Source: Anabaena sp. UHCC 0204 (GTDB lineage: Bacteria > Cyanobacteriota > Cyanobacteriia > Cyanobacteriales > Nostocaceae). From it: a stretch of 64,000 nt of DNA. The stretch spans positions 59,320 through 123,319 of the forward strand of contig NZ_VIKW01000012.1 of assembly GCF_009711975.1 (NCBI RefSeq). The letters run 5' to 3'. Numbering within the stretch: position 1 is the stretch's first letter; every line of letters begins with the position of its first letter. Of the stretch, positions 24,934 through 34,914 are shown piece by piece. The notes beneath the pieces were generated by a model. The model worked only from the letters and a program-made list of their open reading frames with translations, did not search any database and had not been told where the DNA came from. The translations under genes were made by a program, and so were the position numbers.

Positions 24934-26118
24934 TTATTGGGGAATTCTGTCGGTAAAGGGTAACTCTGCATTAATACCATCTATTTCTTGTTGTTCCATT
25001 TGATTTACTTCCCGAACCCAAGGCAGGATAATTTGCCCTAAACGGTTGTTGTAAAAGCGATGGAGGCTATGATTAGGAGTAGCAGGAAAACCCCGGCGTT
25101 TTTTATGTCTACCACCTGCACCGGGATCAAAAGTTTGGATGCCGTGAGCGATCGCCCACTCTATTGGTGCATAATAACAAGCATCAAAATGTAAGCAATC
25201 TATTTCTTGAAAGCTACCCCAATAACGCCCATATAGTTGATCTTCTTTAAATAAACAAAATGACATTCCTACGGGTTGGCGTTGATCTTGCTCATTGTAA
25301 GCGGCAAAAAATACGACTCGATGACGATAATTATGATGTAATTGTTCAAAAAAACGCTTTGTTAGATATTTGCTACCCCACCAGCCAAATTTATCGCAGG
25401 TATCAGCATAAAAATCATACATTAATGGAAACATAGATTTGGGAATTTCATCACCTGTCATTGCTTGCAGTCGCAATCCGGCTTTTTCTACAGCTTTGCG
25501 TTCTCGTTTAATATTGCGTCTTTGATTGGCATTAAATACTTTTAAGTAATCATCAAAGTTGGTAAAATTAGCATTTTCCCAAATATAACTATGATGTAGC
25601 CATGTTGTAAAACCTTGTTTTTCTAAAAGAGGTCTCCATTGTGGATCAACATAGAGAAAATGACAGCCAGAAATATGATTTTTAACACAAAAACTATCAA
25701 TTTCATGGAGCATTAAGGCTGTAATTTCTTCCTCATCTTCTCCCGGAGCAATTAAAAACCGATAACCTTCAGCGGGAGTAAATGGGGTCATTCCCAGCAG
25801 TTTTGGATAATACTCTATTCCCAAGCGAGAGGCTAATTCTGCCCACTGATGATCAAAAACAAATTCTCCTTGGCTATGTCCTTTTAAATATAATGGAGCA
25901 GCAGCAATTAAAGTTTGATCTCGCCACAAAATTAAATGATTTGGCAACCATCCAGCATTGGCGATCGCACTGTGGGATATTTCCAAATTGTTCAACCAAT
26001 CCCACTCTAAAAAAGGGGTTTTTAACGGTATCGCTAAAGCATCCCAAGCTGTTTGGGGAATATCGGCAATTGTGTGTGTCCAAACAAGAGAATAATGAGG
26101 TTTGTGTGCTTTGAACAT
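24934..26118 (-). CDS. GNAT-fold acyltransferase (COG3146 / FemAB-like)
   Basis: A 394-residue protein of the peptidogalycan biosynthesis/recognition group (pfam04339-like). Signs: N-terminal WTHTIADIPQTAWDAL, FLEWDWLNNLE, APLYLKGHSQGEFVFDHQWA, then the acyltransferase part with FNANQRRNIKRERKAVEKAG, FYADTCDKFGWWGSKYLT, and a GAGGRHKKRRGFPA loop near residue 345. It is thought to act in cell-envelope aminoacyl or acyl transfer, but no substrate is established. Single gene. Confidence 0.85.
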   Translation of the reverse strand: MFKAHKPHYSLVWTHTIADIPQTAWDALAIPLKTPFLEWDWLNNLEISHSAIANAGWLPNHLILWRDQTLIAAAPLYLKGHSQGEFVFDHQWAELASRLGIEYYPKLLGMTPFTPAEGYRFLIAPGEDEEEITALMLHEIDSFCVKNHISGCHFLYVDPQWRPLLEKQGFTTWLHHSYIWENANFTNFDDYLKVFNANQRRNIKRERKAVEKAGLRLQAMTGDEIPKSMFPLMYDFYADTCDKFGWWGSKYLTKRFFEQLHHNYRHRVVFFAAYNEQDQRQPVGMSFCLFKEDQLYGRYWGSFQEIDCLHFDACYYAPIEWAIAHGIQTFDPGAGGRHKKRRGFPATPNHSLHRFYNNRLGQIILPWVREVNQMEQQEIDGINAELPFTDRIPQ

Positions 26119-26274
26119 TGTATTTTGGTGAAAATATAATAATTAACAAAAGCTTTAACTAGTGTAGCGCACGTCATTGGAGTGTGAGAATTAAGAAATA
26201 GGATTTTTTCTTTTATTCCTGGAAATGAAAGATTTAAACCTTAAATTAAACAACTCTCAATTGTCAATTATCAA

Positions 26275-26967
26275 TTATTCAGCATTTCTTAACAGGCGAT
26301 AGAGGAGAAAAACTTCTTGTTCAACTGTAGATACTTCTAGTAATTGTAACTTAGGAGCAAGATGAGATAAAAATCCTGTTCCTTCTACAGGTGAAGTTGC
26401 GGTACTACCACCTATAATTAGTGGACAAATAGTGAGCCAGATTTCATCAATTAAATCAGATGCAAGTAAAGATGCTACCAATTGTCCTCCTCCCAAAACA
26501 GCTAAACGGGTAATTTGTAAACTTGCTAAATATTTTAAAGCAGCCAAAATGTCAATTTCTCCAGTCAAAGTTTCAAAAACTAACACCTTTTCAAATGTTG
26601 AACCTTCTTGCCAAAAACAAGCACCGAGAGAGGTTGTCAGTAGCCAACGTCTCACCGGTTGTTGAAAAAATTTAATGTCCGGATTGAGGTTGGCAGAATG
26701 GGAAATCACTATATGAACAGGCTGGGGGTGCTGATTTTCCGTTATTCTTTGTTGCAAAAGTGTTGGCTCTGAGATGATCATTGTTGTACCGTAGGCACGA
26801 AGAGTAGCAGCACCAATTAAAACGGCATCAGCAGCAGCAATTTGTCTCTCTAGGTGTGCTTTATCAGCCTTTGAGCCAAATCGAGCAGGCGATCGCTTGA
26901 AATCTGCTATTTTGCCATCAGCACTCATGGCTAGAACTACTGTAGTATGAGGACGATCTTGCATCAT
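26275..26967 (-). CDS. RibD-family reductase
   Basis: A 230-residue dihydrofolate-reductase-fold protein of the RibD C-terminal family (5-amino-6-(5-phosphoribosylamino)uracil reductase type). TTVVLAMSADGKIADFKRSPARFGSKADKAHL is the typical start; VLIGAATLRAYGTTM and LAVLGGGQLVASLLASDLIDEIWLTICPLIIGG are the NADPH- and substrate-binding blocks. The deaminase half of full RibD is absent, so it is a stand-alone reductase that may serve riboflavin synthesis or another pteridine-like reaction. A second ATG lies three bases inside. Confidence 0.88.
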   Translation of the reverse strand: MMQDRPHTTVVLAMSADGKIADFKRSPARFGSKADKAHLERQIAAADAVLIGAATLRAYGTTMIISEPTLLQQRITENQHPQPVHIVISHSANLNPDIKFFQQPVRRWLLTTSLGACFWQEGSTFEKVLVFETLTGEIDILAALKYLASLQITRLAVLGGGQLVASLLASDLIDEIWLTICPLIIGGSTATSPVEGTGFLSHLAPKLQLLEVSTVEQEVFLLYRLLRNAE

Positions 26968-27322
26968 TAGATAGTTTTGATATTTTTTGTTAGTGTATGG
27001 ATTTTCACAAAATCTATTTTGAGTAATTTTACCCCATCAATATTAATATGCAACAACAATCAATATTTAAGCTACTTTTTATGAGTTTTGGTATATCATG
27101 TTTATTCTTACGAAACACTAATAGCTCAAGTTACTAGTTATCTAAAATAATACTGGTAATATGTAAGATTTTTTTAATTTCTAATTATTACCTGTGCCAT
27201 TTTTTGGGAATTAGTAACATAAGTTCCTCGTAAATTTATCATCAACTATAAAATGTCTCCTTTGGCTAGTGTAATGGCATATTTTTGCTATTGTGGTTAG
27301 AAGAGGCGAAGTGAAACAAACA
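26968..27322. other. AT-rich intergenic region
   Basis: About 355 bases between divergent genes, with no convincing gene, RNA or repeat. It should hold the promoters of the RibD-like gene (left) and the histidine kinase (right). A GTG-started extension of the kinase at 27293 is in frame but less likely than the ATG at 27323. Confidence 0.4.
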
Positions 27323-29239
27323 ATGGCTAAATCTCGTCAGTCGTCATTTCGACGAATTTTAGTAACAAGAATACTGCTAGTATTTGTGCCGGTTTTATTA
27401 ATAGGAGAAATTGTTGCCTTAAATAAAGCACGTTCTAGTCTTTTAAATACGGCTCGACAGAATTTAACAGAAAGTGCAGTTAATAAAGGAGAAAAAATTA
27501 GTGATGATATTGCTGCTTTACGAGCTAATTTAATTACAGCCAGCCAAACAAAAGTTATTCAATCTGGTTCATCTGTACAAATTCAACAATTTTTTAACAA
27601 CCTAAAACAACAACTACCAAGCAAAATAGATTGTTTACAACTGGCGTATCTCCACCAAGATAAAAAAATTGCTAGTAGCTGTGATGATCAAGAAATTATC
27701 CCATCAGAGTTAGACATATCTCTTACCAGGAACGATGTTAATGTGCAAGTGATATTACCACCCAAACCTGGAAAAACTGGAAAAAGAGAAAAGCACAATC
27801 AACTCCAGTTATTGTTATCTATTCCTGTTGTAAATCAACGTGGTAATGTGGCTTATTTATTAAGTATGAAAACCACATTGTATCAACAACCGCCTAATCA
27901 TCCAGGCTCACTTTCTGGCTCTTTAATTGTCATTGCTGAAGATGGTAAAGTTTTAGCTCATCCATTAACAGAAAGAATCGGTACTAATATTAAAGACTAT
28001 ACCGATGTAGAAGAGTTACAAACCATCGTTAAAAATGCTATGGCTGGACATAGTAATTCAAGCGATTTTTTCTTTCCTGAAGGTCAAGAAATGGTGACTG
28101 GTTATACAGCTACTAATCAAGTTATAACCACAAACCCGCCACAAAAATGGATTGTATTAGCAGTGACAACTGTACAAAATGCACTATTTGGTTTAGAAGA
28201 AATTAAACTAATTCTCATTGTTTTAACGGTGGGTTTAATTGGTGCAAGTTTATTCGCATCTTTGTATTTAGTTCCTTACTTAGCAGGACCAATAGAAGAA
28301 CTCCGAGATTATGCTGTAAATCTTCATAGTCACCACGCAGCACAACCCATCCCCAGAAACTTCAAAATTCGGGAATTTAACCAACTAGCGCAAGCATTAG
28401 ACCAAATGGTTGAAAGACTAAAAGATTGGGCTGAAGAATTAGAAATAGCTTGGAAAGAAGCAAAATCAGCTAATAAGGTTAAAAGTCAGTTTTTAGCCAC
28501 AACCTCTCATGAATTAAGAAATCCACTTAATATCATTATTAACTGTGTGCGTTTGGTGCATGATGGTTTGTGTGATGATCGAGAAGAAGAATTAGAATTT
28601 CTGAAGCGAGCCGATGAAACCGCAATTCATTTATTAGGGATAATTAATGATTTGTTGGATATTTCTAAAATAGAAGCTGGTAAACTTTCTGTAACTACAA
28701 TACCTCTAGATTTACGCCAATTACTACTAGAAGTAATTAATTTACAATCAGTTAATATTCAACAAAAAGGTTTACAATTAATTTGTGAAATAGGTGATAA
28801 ACCAATTCCAGTAAAAGCTGATCATATTAAACTCAAACAAGTGCTAATTAATGTTATCAGTAATGCGACAAAATTTACTGATGAAGGAAGTATTAAAATT
28901 AGTATAAATATTAATTTTAATAATCATCAACCTTATGTTTTAGTATCTATTAAAGATACAGGAATTGGGATTGATCCAGGAGAACAAGGTAAATTATTCC
29001 GTCCCTTTGTCATGGTTGATGGTACAACTACCCGCAAGTTTGAAGGGACTGGATTAGGGTTAGCAATTTCCCTGAATTTAATTGAACTTATGGGTGGTAA
29101 AATCACTTTAGAGAGTTTGGGATTAAATCAAGGAACAACAGTAATTATTAAATTACCTTTGATTGATCTGGCTTTATTACCTAACGGAGAAAAAAAAGAT
29201 GTTGTCAGTCATGGAGTTAGAAGTAAACCCCTGCGATGA
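27323..29239 (+). CDS. Sensor histidine kinase with extracytoplasmic cache-like domain
   Basis: A 638-residue membrane kinase. Helix 1 lies near residues 15-32, with an extracytoplasmic cache-like region (about 35-285; IAEDGKVLAHPLTERIGTNI is typical of dCache), helix 2 near 295-318, a HAMP domain (GPIEELRDYAVNL...FNQLAQALDQMV), and the HisKA H box KSQFLATTSHELRNPLNII. The ATPase domain has an N box (KLKQVLINVISNATKFTDEG), G1 DTGIGIDPG, an F box and G2 GTGLGLAIS. It is complete and probably active; no receiver or regulator is adjacent, so it is an orphan kinase with unknown ligand. Confidence 0.92.
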   Translation: MAKSRQSSFRRILVTRILLVFVPVLLIGEIVALNKARSSLLNTARQNLTESAVNKGEKISDDIAALRANLITASQTKVIQSGSSVQIQQFFNNLKQQLPSKIDCLQLAYLHQDKKIASSCDDQEIIPSELDISLTRNDVNVQVILPPKPGKTGKREKHNQLQLLLSIPVVNQRGNVAYLLSMKTTLYQQPPNHPGSLSGSLIVIAEDGKVLAHPLTERIGTNIKDYTDVEELQTIVKNAMAGHSNSSDFFFPEGQEMVTGYTATNQVITTNPPQKWIVLAVTTVQNALFGLEEIKLILIVLTVGLIGASLFASLYLVPYLAGPIEELRDYAVNLHSHHAAQPIPRNFKIREFNQLAQALDQMVERLKDWAEELEIAWKEAKSANKVKSQFLATTSHELRNPLNIIINCVRLVHDGLCDDREEELEFLKRADETAIHLLGIINDLLDISKIEAGKLSVTTIPLDLRQLLLEVINLQSVNIQQKGLQLICEIGDKPIPVKADHIKLKQVLINVISNATKFTDEGSIKISININFNNHQPYVLVSIKDTGIGIDPGEQGKLFRPFVMVDGTTTRKFEGTGLGLAISLNLIELMGGKITLESLGLNQGTTVIIKLPLIDLALLPNGEKKDVVSHGVRSKPLR

Positions 29240-29331
29240 ATTATAGCAGGTGACAGGTGACAGTTTTATAAGCTTTTTAGTGTCTAAGTTGTAGAATTAG
29301 TTTATGTCCTAATCGCCTTGTCTGTTGCTAT

Positions 29332-29458
29332 AAAAATTCGGCGTTGCTGAATTAGGGTATGAAATTAAAAAATCAATGATTTCAAACTCTTACTCTCTGT
29401 GACTCTGCGCCTCTGCGTGAAACAAAATCATACTCTTAATCAGCAACACCAAAAATTC
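29332..29458. mobile_element. Non-autonomous GGCGTTGCTGA element, copy 2, with 8-bp target duplication
   Basis: The element spans 29340-29450 (111 bp) and is flanked by the direct repeat AAAAATTC (29332-29339 and 29451-29458). Its ends are GGCGTTGCTGAATTA and the inverse of GGTGTTGCTGATTAA. Internal sequence is the reverse complement of copy 1 (CTCTGCGCCTCTGCGTGAAA). No coding sequence. Confidence 0.85.
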
Positions 29459-29508
29459 TAACTCCCCTAGATTTATTTAGGGGAGAAATTAATAAAAACT
29501 AATTTTAG

Positions 29509-29880
29509 TTATGCTCTAGCTAAAGCCATTTGACGACAGGATTCTGCACAGCGACGACACATATCAGCACAAGCTCTCATTTGGGAATCATCACCGAAGC
29601 GATCGCAATTTTGAGCGCAGCGATCGCAAATTTCCGCGCAGGTAGCACAGGTACGTACATGAAGATCAGAACTTCTTAACATAAAATTAGCACTGGTTTG
29701 ACAAATTTCAGCGCAATCTAGCATGAGACGAATATGAGCGGGTTCGGTGTGCATACCACCTTGATGAACGCAATATGTACTCACTGTATTCAAGCAAACA
29801 CTATAACAATCTAAACAATCTTGAATACAGTTCTGTATTTGTGAGTTAACTTGCTGTAAGTTGAGTTGTTGAATAGCCAT
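29509..29880 (-). CDS. Cys-rich four-helix copper-binding protein (Csp-like)
   Basis: A 123-residue protein with 16 cysteines placed as CxxxC and CxxC on predicted helices (NCIQDCLDCYSVC, DCAEIC, RTCATCAEICDRCAQNC, RACADMCRRCAESC). This is the layout of the four-helix-bundle copper storage proteins (DUF326/Csp), which bind many Cu(I) ions inside the bundle. There is no signal peptide, so it would be a cytosolic store (Csp3-like). It is divergent from a heavy-metal RND efflux operon, supporting a copper or related metal homeostasis module. Confidence 0.92.
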   Translation of the reverse strand: MAIQQLNLQQVNSQIQNCIQDCLDCYSVCLNTVSTYCVHQGGMHTEPAHIRLMLDCAEICQTSANFMLRSSDLHVRTCATCAEICDRCAQNCDRFGDDSQMRACADMCRRCAESCRQMALARA

Positions 29881-30022
29881 ATTTACCGCCTATTGAAGTG
29901 ATTAAGTTTACCAATAAGGTAATTAAACCCTATGCACTTCACCTTAGAAAATAAAAAGAATAACTGCGTCTGACTAATGGTGTATTAATGATGTCTTCCT
30001 AATGAGAGATCCGGTTTTAATT
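29881..30022. other. Intergenic region between copper store and efflux operon
   Basis: This stretch, with the element copy at 30031-30164 and a further ~70 bases to the adaptor start, separates the divergent metal genes. No metal-regulator binding site (for example a CueR- or ArsR-type palindrome) is evident by eye. Confidence 0.4.
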
Positions 30023-30172
30023 CAAATTTCGGCGTTGCTGATTAACGGTATGAATTTTAGTCTCACGCAAAGGCGCAAAGACGCAAAGGTAAGAGTTTTA
30101 AAGGTTCAATTTAGGAATTTCATACCTCAATATGGCTATCGCCACGCAGGCTATCAGCAACGCCCAAATTTC
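30023..30172. mobile_element. Non-autonomous GGCGTTGCTGA element, copy 3, with 8-bp duplication and nested palindrome
   Basis: The element spans 30031-30164 (134 bp) with ends GGCGTTGCTGATTAA and TCAGCAACGCC. It is flanked by the direct repeat CAAATTTC (30023-30030 and 30165-30172). Near the right end it contains an extra palindromic repeat, GGCTATCGCCACGCAGGCTA(T) at 30134-30154, absent from copies 1 and 2, which explains the greater length. Confidence 0.85.
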
Positions 30173-30237
30173 ATGTTAATTTCATTTTTGTATGCAAACA
30201 TAATCAGGTGGTGATGTTCCTGTGAGTGAATTGCTTC

Positions 30238-31806
30238 ATGAATAAGTTTTTAATACAGAAAATACCATACCCACAATTTTGGCGGATTGGTTGTATATCT
30301 GGGATAATTATCAATATTATTGTCGCCGTGATTCCAGCTAAAATTTCAGCACACCCTGGACATAATCATGAGTTTAAAACTGATATAGAATTTACTACCC
30401 CAGAAGGAATTAGTGTTGATGCACAAACAGCTAAACGCATTGGAATTATAGTTAAACCTGTAAAACCGCAAATTCTACCAATTGGTATGAAAACAACGGG
30501 AAAAATTGAAACTTTACCCAATCAAAAAGTACCAGTTACTCCACCAATTGAGGGTAAAGTTGTTGAGTTATTAGTTAAACCTGGTGCTATTGTCAAAAGA
30601 GGTGAAACTGTTGCAGTTATATCAAATTCTGATTTAGCAGAGTTGCGGGTTAGTTCTCAAGAAAAACGTGCGGAAGCAGAAGCAGATTTACAACAAGCGC
30701 AAGCTGATTTCCAGTTAGCACAACAAAATTTAGAACGTCAGCAGCAAATAGCCAAAGCGGAAATTAATCAAGCGCAGACTGAAGTTAAGGTAGCACAGGA
30801 AAGATACGATCGCGATCGCCTTTTAGTCGCAGATGGTGCGCTTCCCCGTCGGCAAATGTTGGAGTCAGAAGCACATTTAGCAGAGGGAAAATCCCAACTT
30901 ACTAAAGCTTCTAGTCGTCGAGAAGTTATTGAAGCTGAAGCTCAATTAAAACGCGCTCAATCATCTGTTAAAGTTGCTAAATCTCGAATTCGTCTCAGTA
31001 GTGCTGCTTATAATGCGCGGTTACAACAATTAGGAACTTTGGCTAATTCTCAAGGATTAGTAACAGTAATTGCGCCAATTTCTGGCATGGTTTCCGAAAC
31101 ACCAGTAACTTTAGGGGAAACGGTGACAGTTGATGCTGATAGTAAACCTTTGATGACTATTATTAATAATAATCGGGTCTATGCTACAGCGAATATTTAT
31201 GAAAAAGATTTAGAAAAAATTCAAAAAAATCAACAAGTTAGAGTGACAGTTGCAAGTTTACAAAATCAAACTTTTTTAGGGAAAGTTAGTTTAATTGGTA
31301 CTGTGGTAGAAGATGAAAAGCGTGTGATTCCAGTCAAAGCAGAATTAGTTAATTCTGGCGGTTTTTTAAAACCTGGGATGTTTGCACAATTAGAAATTTT
31401 AACAGATCAAACTACTAATGAAGTTATAGCAATTCCTTCTCAATCGGTTGTAGATGTGAATAATCAACAGGTGGTTTATGTGCAGAATGGTGAAAATTAT
31501 CAACCTGTAGAAGTGATTTTAGGAGAAACTTCCGGGGATTTAGTTGAGGTTAAATCGGGGTTATTTGCCGGAGATTTGTTAGTAACTCAAGGTTCTATGC
31601 AATTATATGCTCAATCTTTGCGGGGTGGGAATAAAGCCAAGGAATCATCAGAGGAAATATCAGAAAATCCGGTTAATCAAAGTTTACCTTGGTGGTGGGT
31701 TTTACCTGCTGGTGGTGTGTTGATGGTTGGGGGTTTTTGGGTGGGAAGATTAGATAAGAAAAGCTCACGCAGAGACGCAGAGAAGACGTTGGAGCGTGTG
31801 AAGTAA
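30238..31806 (+). CDS. Heavy-metal RND efflux periplasmic adaptor (CusB/CzcB-like)
   Basis: A 522-residue membrane-fusion protein from ATG 30238 (a GTG at 30226 is in frame). N-terminal hydrophobic signal/anchor (about 15-35), then a His-bearing segment (AHPGHNHEFKTDIEF) fit for metal binding, the lipoyl half-motif VPVTPPIEGKVVELLVKPGAIVKRGE, a coiled-coil hairpin (about 140-270), the second lipoyl half VTVIAPISGMVSETPVTLGETV, a beta-barrel and a C-terminal helix (PWWWVLPAGGVLMVGGFWVG). The last ~15 residues (SSRRDAEKTLERVK) are encoded by a dispersed repeat. It is 2 bp before the permease gene. Confidence 0.92.
   Translation: MNKFLIQKIPYPQFWRIGCISGIIINIIVAVIPAKISAHPGHNHEFKTDIEFTTPEGISVDAQTAKRIGIIVKPVKPQILPIGMKTTGKIETLPNQKVPVTPPIEGKVVELLVKPGAIVKRGETVAVISNSDLAELRVSSQEKRAEAEADLQQAQADFQLAQQNLERQQQIAKAEINQAQTEVKVAQERYDRDRLLVADGALPRRQMLESEAHLAEGKSQLTKASSRREVIEAEAQLKRAQSSVKVAKSRIRLSSAAYNARLQQLGTLANSQGLVTVIAPISGMVSETPVTLGETVTVDADSKPLMTIINNNRVYATANIYEKDLEKIQKNQQVRVTVASLQNQTFLGKVSLIGTVVEDEKRVIPVKAELVNSGGFLKPGMFAQLEILTDQTTNEVIAIPSQSVVDVNNQQVVYVQNGENYQPVEVILGETSGDLVEVKSGLFAGDLLVTQGSMQLYAQSLRGGNKAKESSEEISENPVNQSLPWWWVLPAGGVLMVGGFWVGRLDKKSSRRDAEKTLERVK
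31764..31782 (+). repeat. Dispersed CACGCAGAGACGCAGAG repeat inside a gene end
   Basis: CTCACGCAGAGACGCAGAG within the 3' end of the adaptor gene. The same motif is found in the centre of the GGCGTTGCTGA elements and, inverted, at 34915-34944. It supplies the last codons before the stop. Confidence 0.6.
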
Positions 31807-31808
31807 AA

Positions 31809-34800
31809 ATGTTTGATTATTTATTAAATTCTGTATTAAAGTGGTCAATTGCACAACGTTGGTTAGTGGTTATTGGTGCGGTTTTGATTACTGTTTGGGG
31901 GATTTTTACGGTTTCAAGAATGCCTTTAGATGTGTTTCCTGATTTTGCACCACCGCAAGTAGAAATTCAAACGGAAGCACCAGGTTTAGCACCGGAAGAG
32001 GTGGAGTCTTTGGTAACTTTACCCATTGAAAGTGCAATTAATGGGACTCCAGGGGTGGAAGTTGTCCGTTCTTCTTCTGCGGTGAGTATTTCGGTTGTGA
32101 GGGTAGTTTTTGCCTGGAATACTGATATTTATCAAGCGCGTCAGTTGGTAGCTGAACGGTTACAACAGGTGACGAGTAAGTTACCTCAAGGTGTGGAGAA
32201 TCCTCAAATTTCTCCTATTAGTTCTCCGTTGGGAACAATTATTAAATATGCTTTTACTATTGAGGAAGGTGGGAAAAAGAATACTTCTTTAATGGAAGTG
32301 AGACGAATTGTTGATTGGCAAGTTACAAATCGTCTTTTGGCTGTTCCTGGTGTGAGTCAGTTGGTTATATCTGGTGGTGATATTCGCCAATATCAAGTAT
32401 TAGTAGATCCAGCCAAGTTGCAAGCTTATAATGTGTCTTTACATGAGGTACAATCAGCGGCTACATCTGCAAATATGAATGCTCCTGGTGGCTTTTTAAC
32501 TAATTCTGATCAAGAAGTTTTAATTAGAGGTGTAGGAAGAATTGAATCAATTGCACAACTGAAACAATCTGTAGTAGCTAGTCGTAATGGTATACCAATT
32601 TTATTAAGTAATGTCGCTGAGGTGGAAATTGGGGCGGCGTTACAACGAGGTGATGCTAGTTTTAATGGCAAAAGAGCGATAGTTTTAATTGTTAATAAAC
32701 AACCGGGAAGAGATACACCGACGGTAACAAAGGCTGTAGAAAATGCCATGACGGAAATTACAGCCAGTTTACCTGAAGATGTCAAAGTTAATGTCACTTT
32801 TAGACAAGAAGATTTTATTGAAGCATCCATTAAAAATGTTGAAGATTCTCTGCGGGATGGGATTATTATTGTCTCGATTATTTTGATTCTATTTTTAATG
32901 AATTGGCGGACTGCTGTTATTACTCTTTGTGCCATACCTTTATCCTTATTATTAGGTTTAGTAATCCTCAATTTTACAGGACAAGGTATTAATACTATGA
33001 CATTGGGAGGACTAGCAGTAGCTATAGGTTCGGTGGTTGATGATTCAATTGTGGACATGGAACAAGCCTACCGCCGTTTACGAGAAAATCAATTAGCAGG
33101 AACACCAGTTTCACCTTTAGAAATTGTATTTACTTCTTCTGTGGAAGTGCGAACTAGTGTAATTTTATCAACTGTCATTATTGCAGTGGTATTTGCACCT
33201 ATTTTTGCTCTTTCTGGTGTAGAAGGTCGCATTTTCACACCGATGGGTGTAGCGTATTTATTATCAATTCTTGCTTCTACTTGTGTAGCGTTAACTGTTA
33301 GTCCAGCCTTGTGCGCTTTTTTGTTGGTGAATTGCCATTTACCATCGGATGAAACTTGGGTTTCTCGCATTTCTCAAAAACTCTATCAACCAGCTTTATT
33401 ATTGGCAATTAAGTTTCCTAAAATTGTGTTAGTTATTGCAGTCAGTTCCATGGTAGCTGCATTAGTGATTTTACCAAGTTTAGGGAGAGTATTTTTACCA
33501 GAATTTCAAGAGCGATCGCTTGTTATTTCTACTAATCTTTTTCCCGGTTCTTCGTTAGCAGCAACCAACCGCGCAGGTTTAGCAATTCAAGATGCACTTA
33601 AAGATAATCAACGATTTGATGTTTTACAATTACGTTCCGGCCGCGCACCAGGTGACAGTGATGTGGGGGGTGTAAACTTTGCCGAATTGGATGTAGAAAT
33701 GAGTCAGGAGGGCATCAAAGACCGAGAAAAAACTATTGAGATATTAAGATCAGAATTTGCCAAATTACCAGGAGTAGCGGTCAATATCGGCGGATTTATA
33801 TCGCACCTCATGGATCATGTATTATCAGGAGTCAGAAGTGCGATCGCTGTCAAAGTCTTTGGACCAGATTTAGCACAACTCCGTATTTTAGGTAAACAAG
33901 TTGAAGAAGTAATCAAACCGATTTCTGGCGTTGTAGATTTGCAATTAGAACAGCAAGTACCTATCAAACAAATTCAAATCAAATTTGACAGAAATGCCGC
34001 TGCTCGTTATGGTCTAAAAGTTGGAGAACTAGCAGAAACAATTGAAACTGCACTGAATGGTAAAGTAGTATCACAAATATTAGAACAACAACAAACCTTT
34101 GATTTATTAGTCTGGTTAAAAGAAAAAGATAGAAACAACATCAACACCATTAGTAACTTATTAGTTGATACACCAAATAATCAAAAAATTCCCTTAGCGC
34201 AAGTAGCACAAATTTCCTATAGCACCGGACCCAATACTATTAACAGAGAAAGTGTATCCCGTTTAATAGTAGTTTCCGCCAACGTTAACGGTAGAGATTT
34301 AGGTTCAGTCATTAATGATATCCGCACCGAAGTTAAACAAAAAGTACAACTTCCGGCTGGATACTTCATTGACTACGGTGGTCAATTTGAATCAGAAGAA
34401 AGAGCCACCCAAACATTATTAATTTCCGGAATATTTGCCTTAATTGTTATCACTATATTAATGTACTTTGCTGTTAAATCAATTCCCGCCACCGCCATGA
34501 TTTTGATTAACTTGCCATTAGCATTAATTGGTGGCATAATTGCCATTGCTATCACTGGAGGAGTAATGTCTGTAGCCTCAACAGTGGGATTTATTACCCT
34601 ATTTGGTATCGCTACCCGTAACGGATTACTATTAGTTGAAAACTACAATCATAAATTCTCCCAAGGTTTACCAATCAAGCAAATTTTAATAGAAGGTTCA
34701 AACGAAAGATTAACAGCAATTCTCATGACAGCTTTAACCTCAGCATTAGGAATGATACCCCTCACAATTGGTAGCGGTGCAGGAAAAGAAATATTACAAC

Positions 34801-34910
34801 CTTTAGCCATAGTAGTATTAGGAGGTTTATTCACATCCACCGCATTAACCCTATTAGTTTTACCCGCTTTATATTCTCAATTTGGTAAAACATTACTTCC
34901 CAAAAACTAA
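31809..34910 (+). CDS. Heavy-metal RND efflux permease (CusA/CzcA-like)
   Basis: A 1033-residue inner-membrane proton antiporter with the normal 12-helix RND length. The N-terminus SIAQRWLVVIGAVLITVWGIF leads to the periplasmic RMPLDVFPDFAPPQVEIQTEAPG typical of the HME group. TM4 carries acidic residues in GGLAVAIGSVVDDSIVDMEQAY, the proton-relay site. A second half repeats the pattern (from about residue 530). It would export a divalent or monovalent metal; sequence alone does not fix which, but the neighbouring Cys-rich copper protein favours copper or silver. Followed by two lipoproteins in the same direction. Confidence 0.94.
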   Translation: MFDYLLNSVLKWSIAQRWLVVIGAVLITVWGIFTVSRMPLDVFPDFAPPQVEIQTEAPGLAPEEVESLVTLPIESAINGTPGVEVVRSSSAVSISVVRVVFAWNTDIYQARQLVAERLQQVTSKLPQGVENPQISPISSPLGTIIKYAFTIEEGGKKNTSLMEVRRIVDWQVTNRLLAVPGVSQLVISGGDIRQYQVLVDPAKLQAYNVSLHEVQSAATSANMNAPGGFLTNSDQEVLIRGVGRIESIAQLKQSVVASRNGIPILLSNVAEVEIGAALQRGDASFNGKRAIVLIVNKQPGRDTPTVTKAVENAMTEITASLPEDVKVNVTFRQEDFIEASIKNVEDSLRDGIIIVSIILILFLMNWRTAVITLCAIPLSLLLGLVILNFTGQGINTMTLGGLAVAIGSVVDDSIVDMEQAYRRLRENQLAGTPVSPLEIVFTSSVEVRTSVILSTVIIAVVFAPIFALSGVEGRIFTPMGVAYLLSILASTCVALTVSPALCAFLLVNCHLPSDETWVSRISQKLYQPALLLAIKFPKIVLVIAVSSMVAALVILPSLGRVFLPEFQERSLVISTNLFPGSSLAATNRAGLAIQDALKDNQRFDVLQLRSGRAPGDSDVGGVNFAELDVEMSQEGIKDREKTIEILRSEFAKLPGVAVNIGGFISHLMDHVLSGVRSAIAVKVFGPDLAQLRILGKQVEEVIKPISGVVDLQLEQQVPIKQIQIKFDRNAAARYGLKVGELAETIETALNGKVVSQILEQQQTFDLLVWLKEKDRNNINTISNLLVDTPNNQKIPLAQVAQISYSTGPNTINRESVSRLIVVSANVNGRDLGSVINDIRTEVKQKVQLPAGYFIDYGGQFESEERATQTLLISGIFALIVITILMYFAVKSIPATAMILINLPLALIGGIIAIAITGGVMSVASTVGFITLFGIATRNGLLLVENYNHKFSQGLPIKQILIEGSNERLTAILMTALTSALGMIPLTIGSGAGKEILQPLAIVVLGGLFTSTALTLLVLPALYSQFGKTLLPKN

Positions 34911-34914
34911 CCCA

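Noticed and set aside
30002..30214. 70-codon plus-strand frame
   Set aside because: Most of it is the inverted-repeat element copy 3; its sequence conservation belongs to the repeat.
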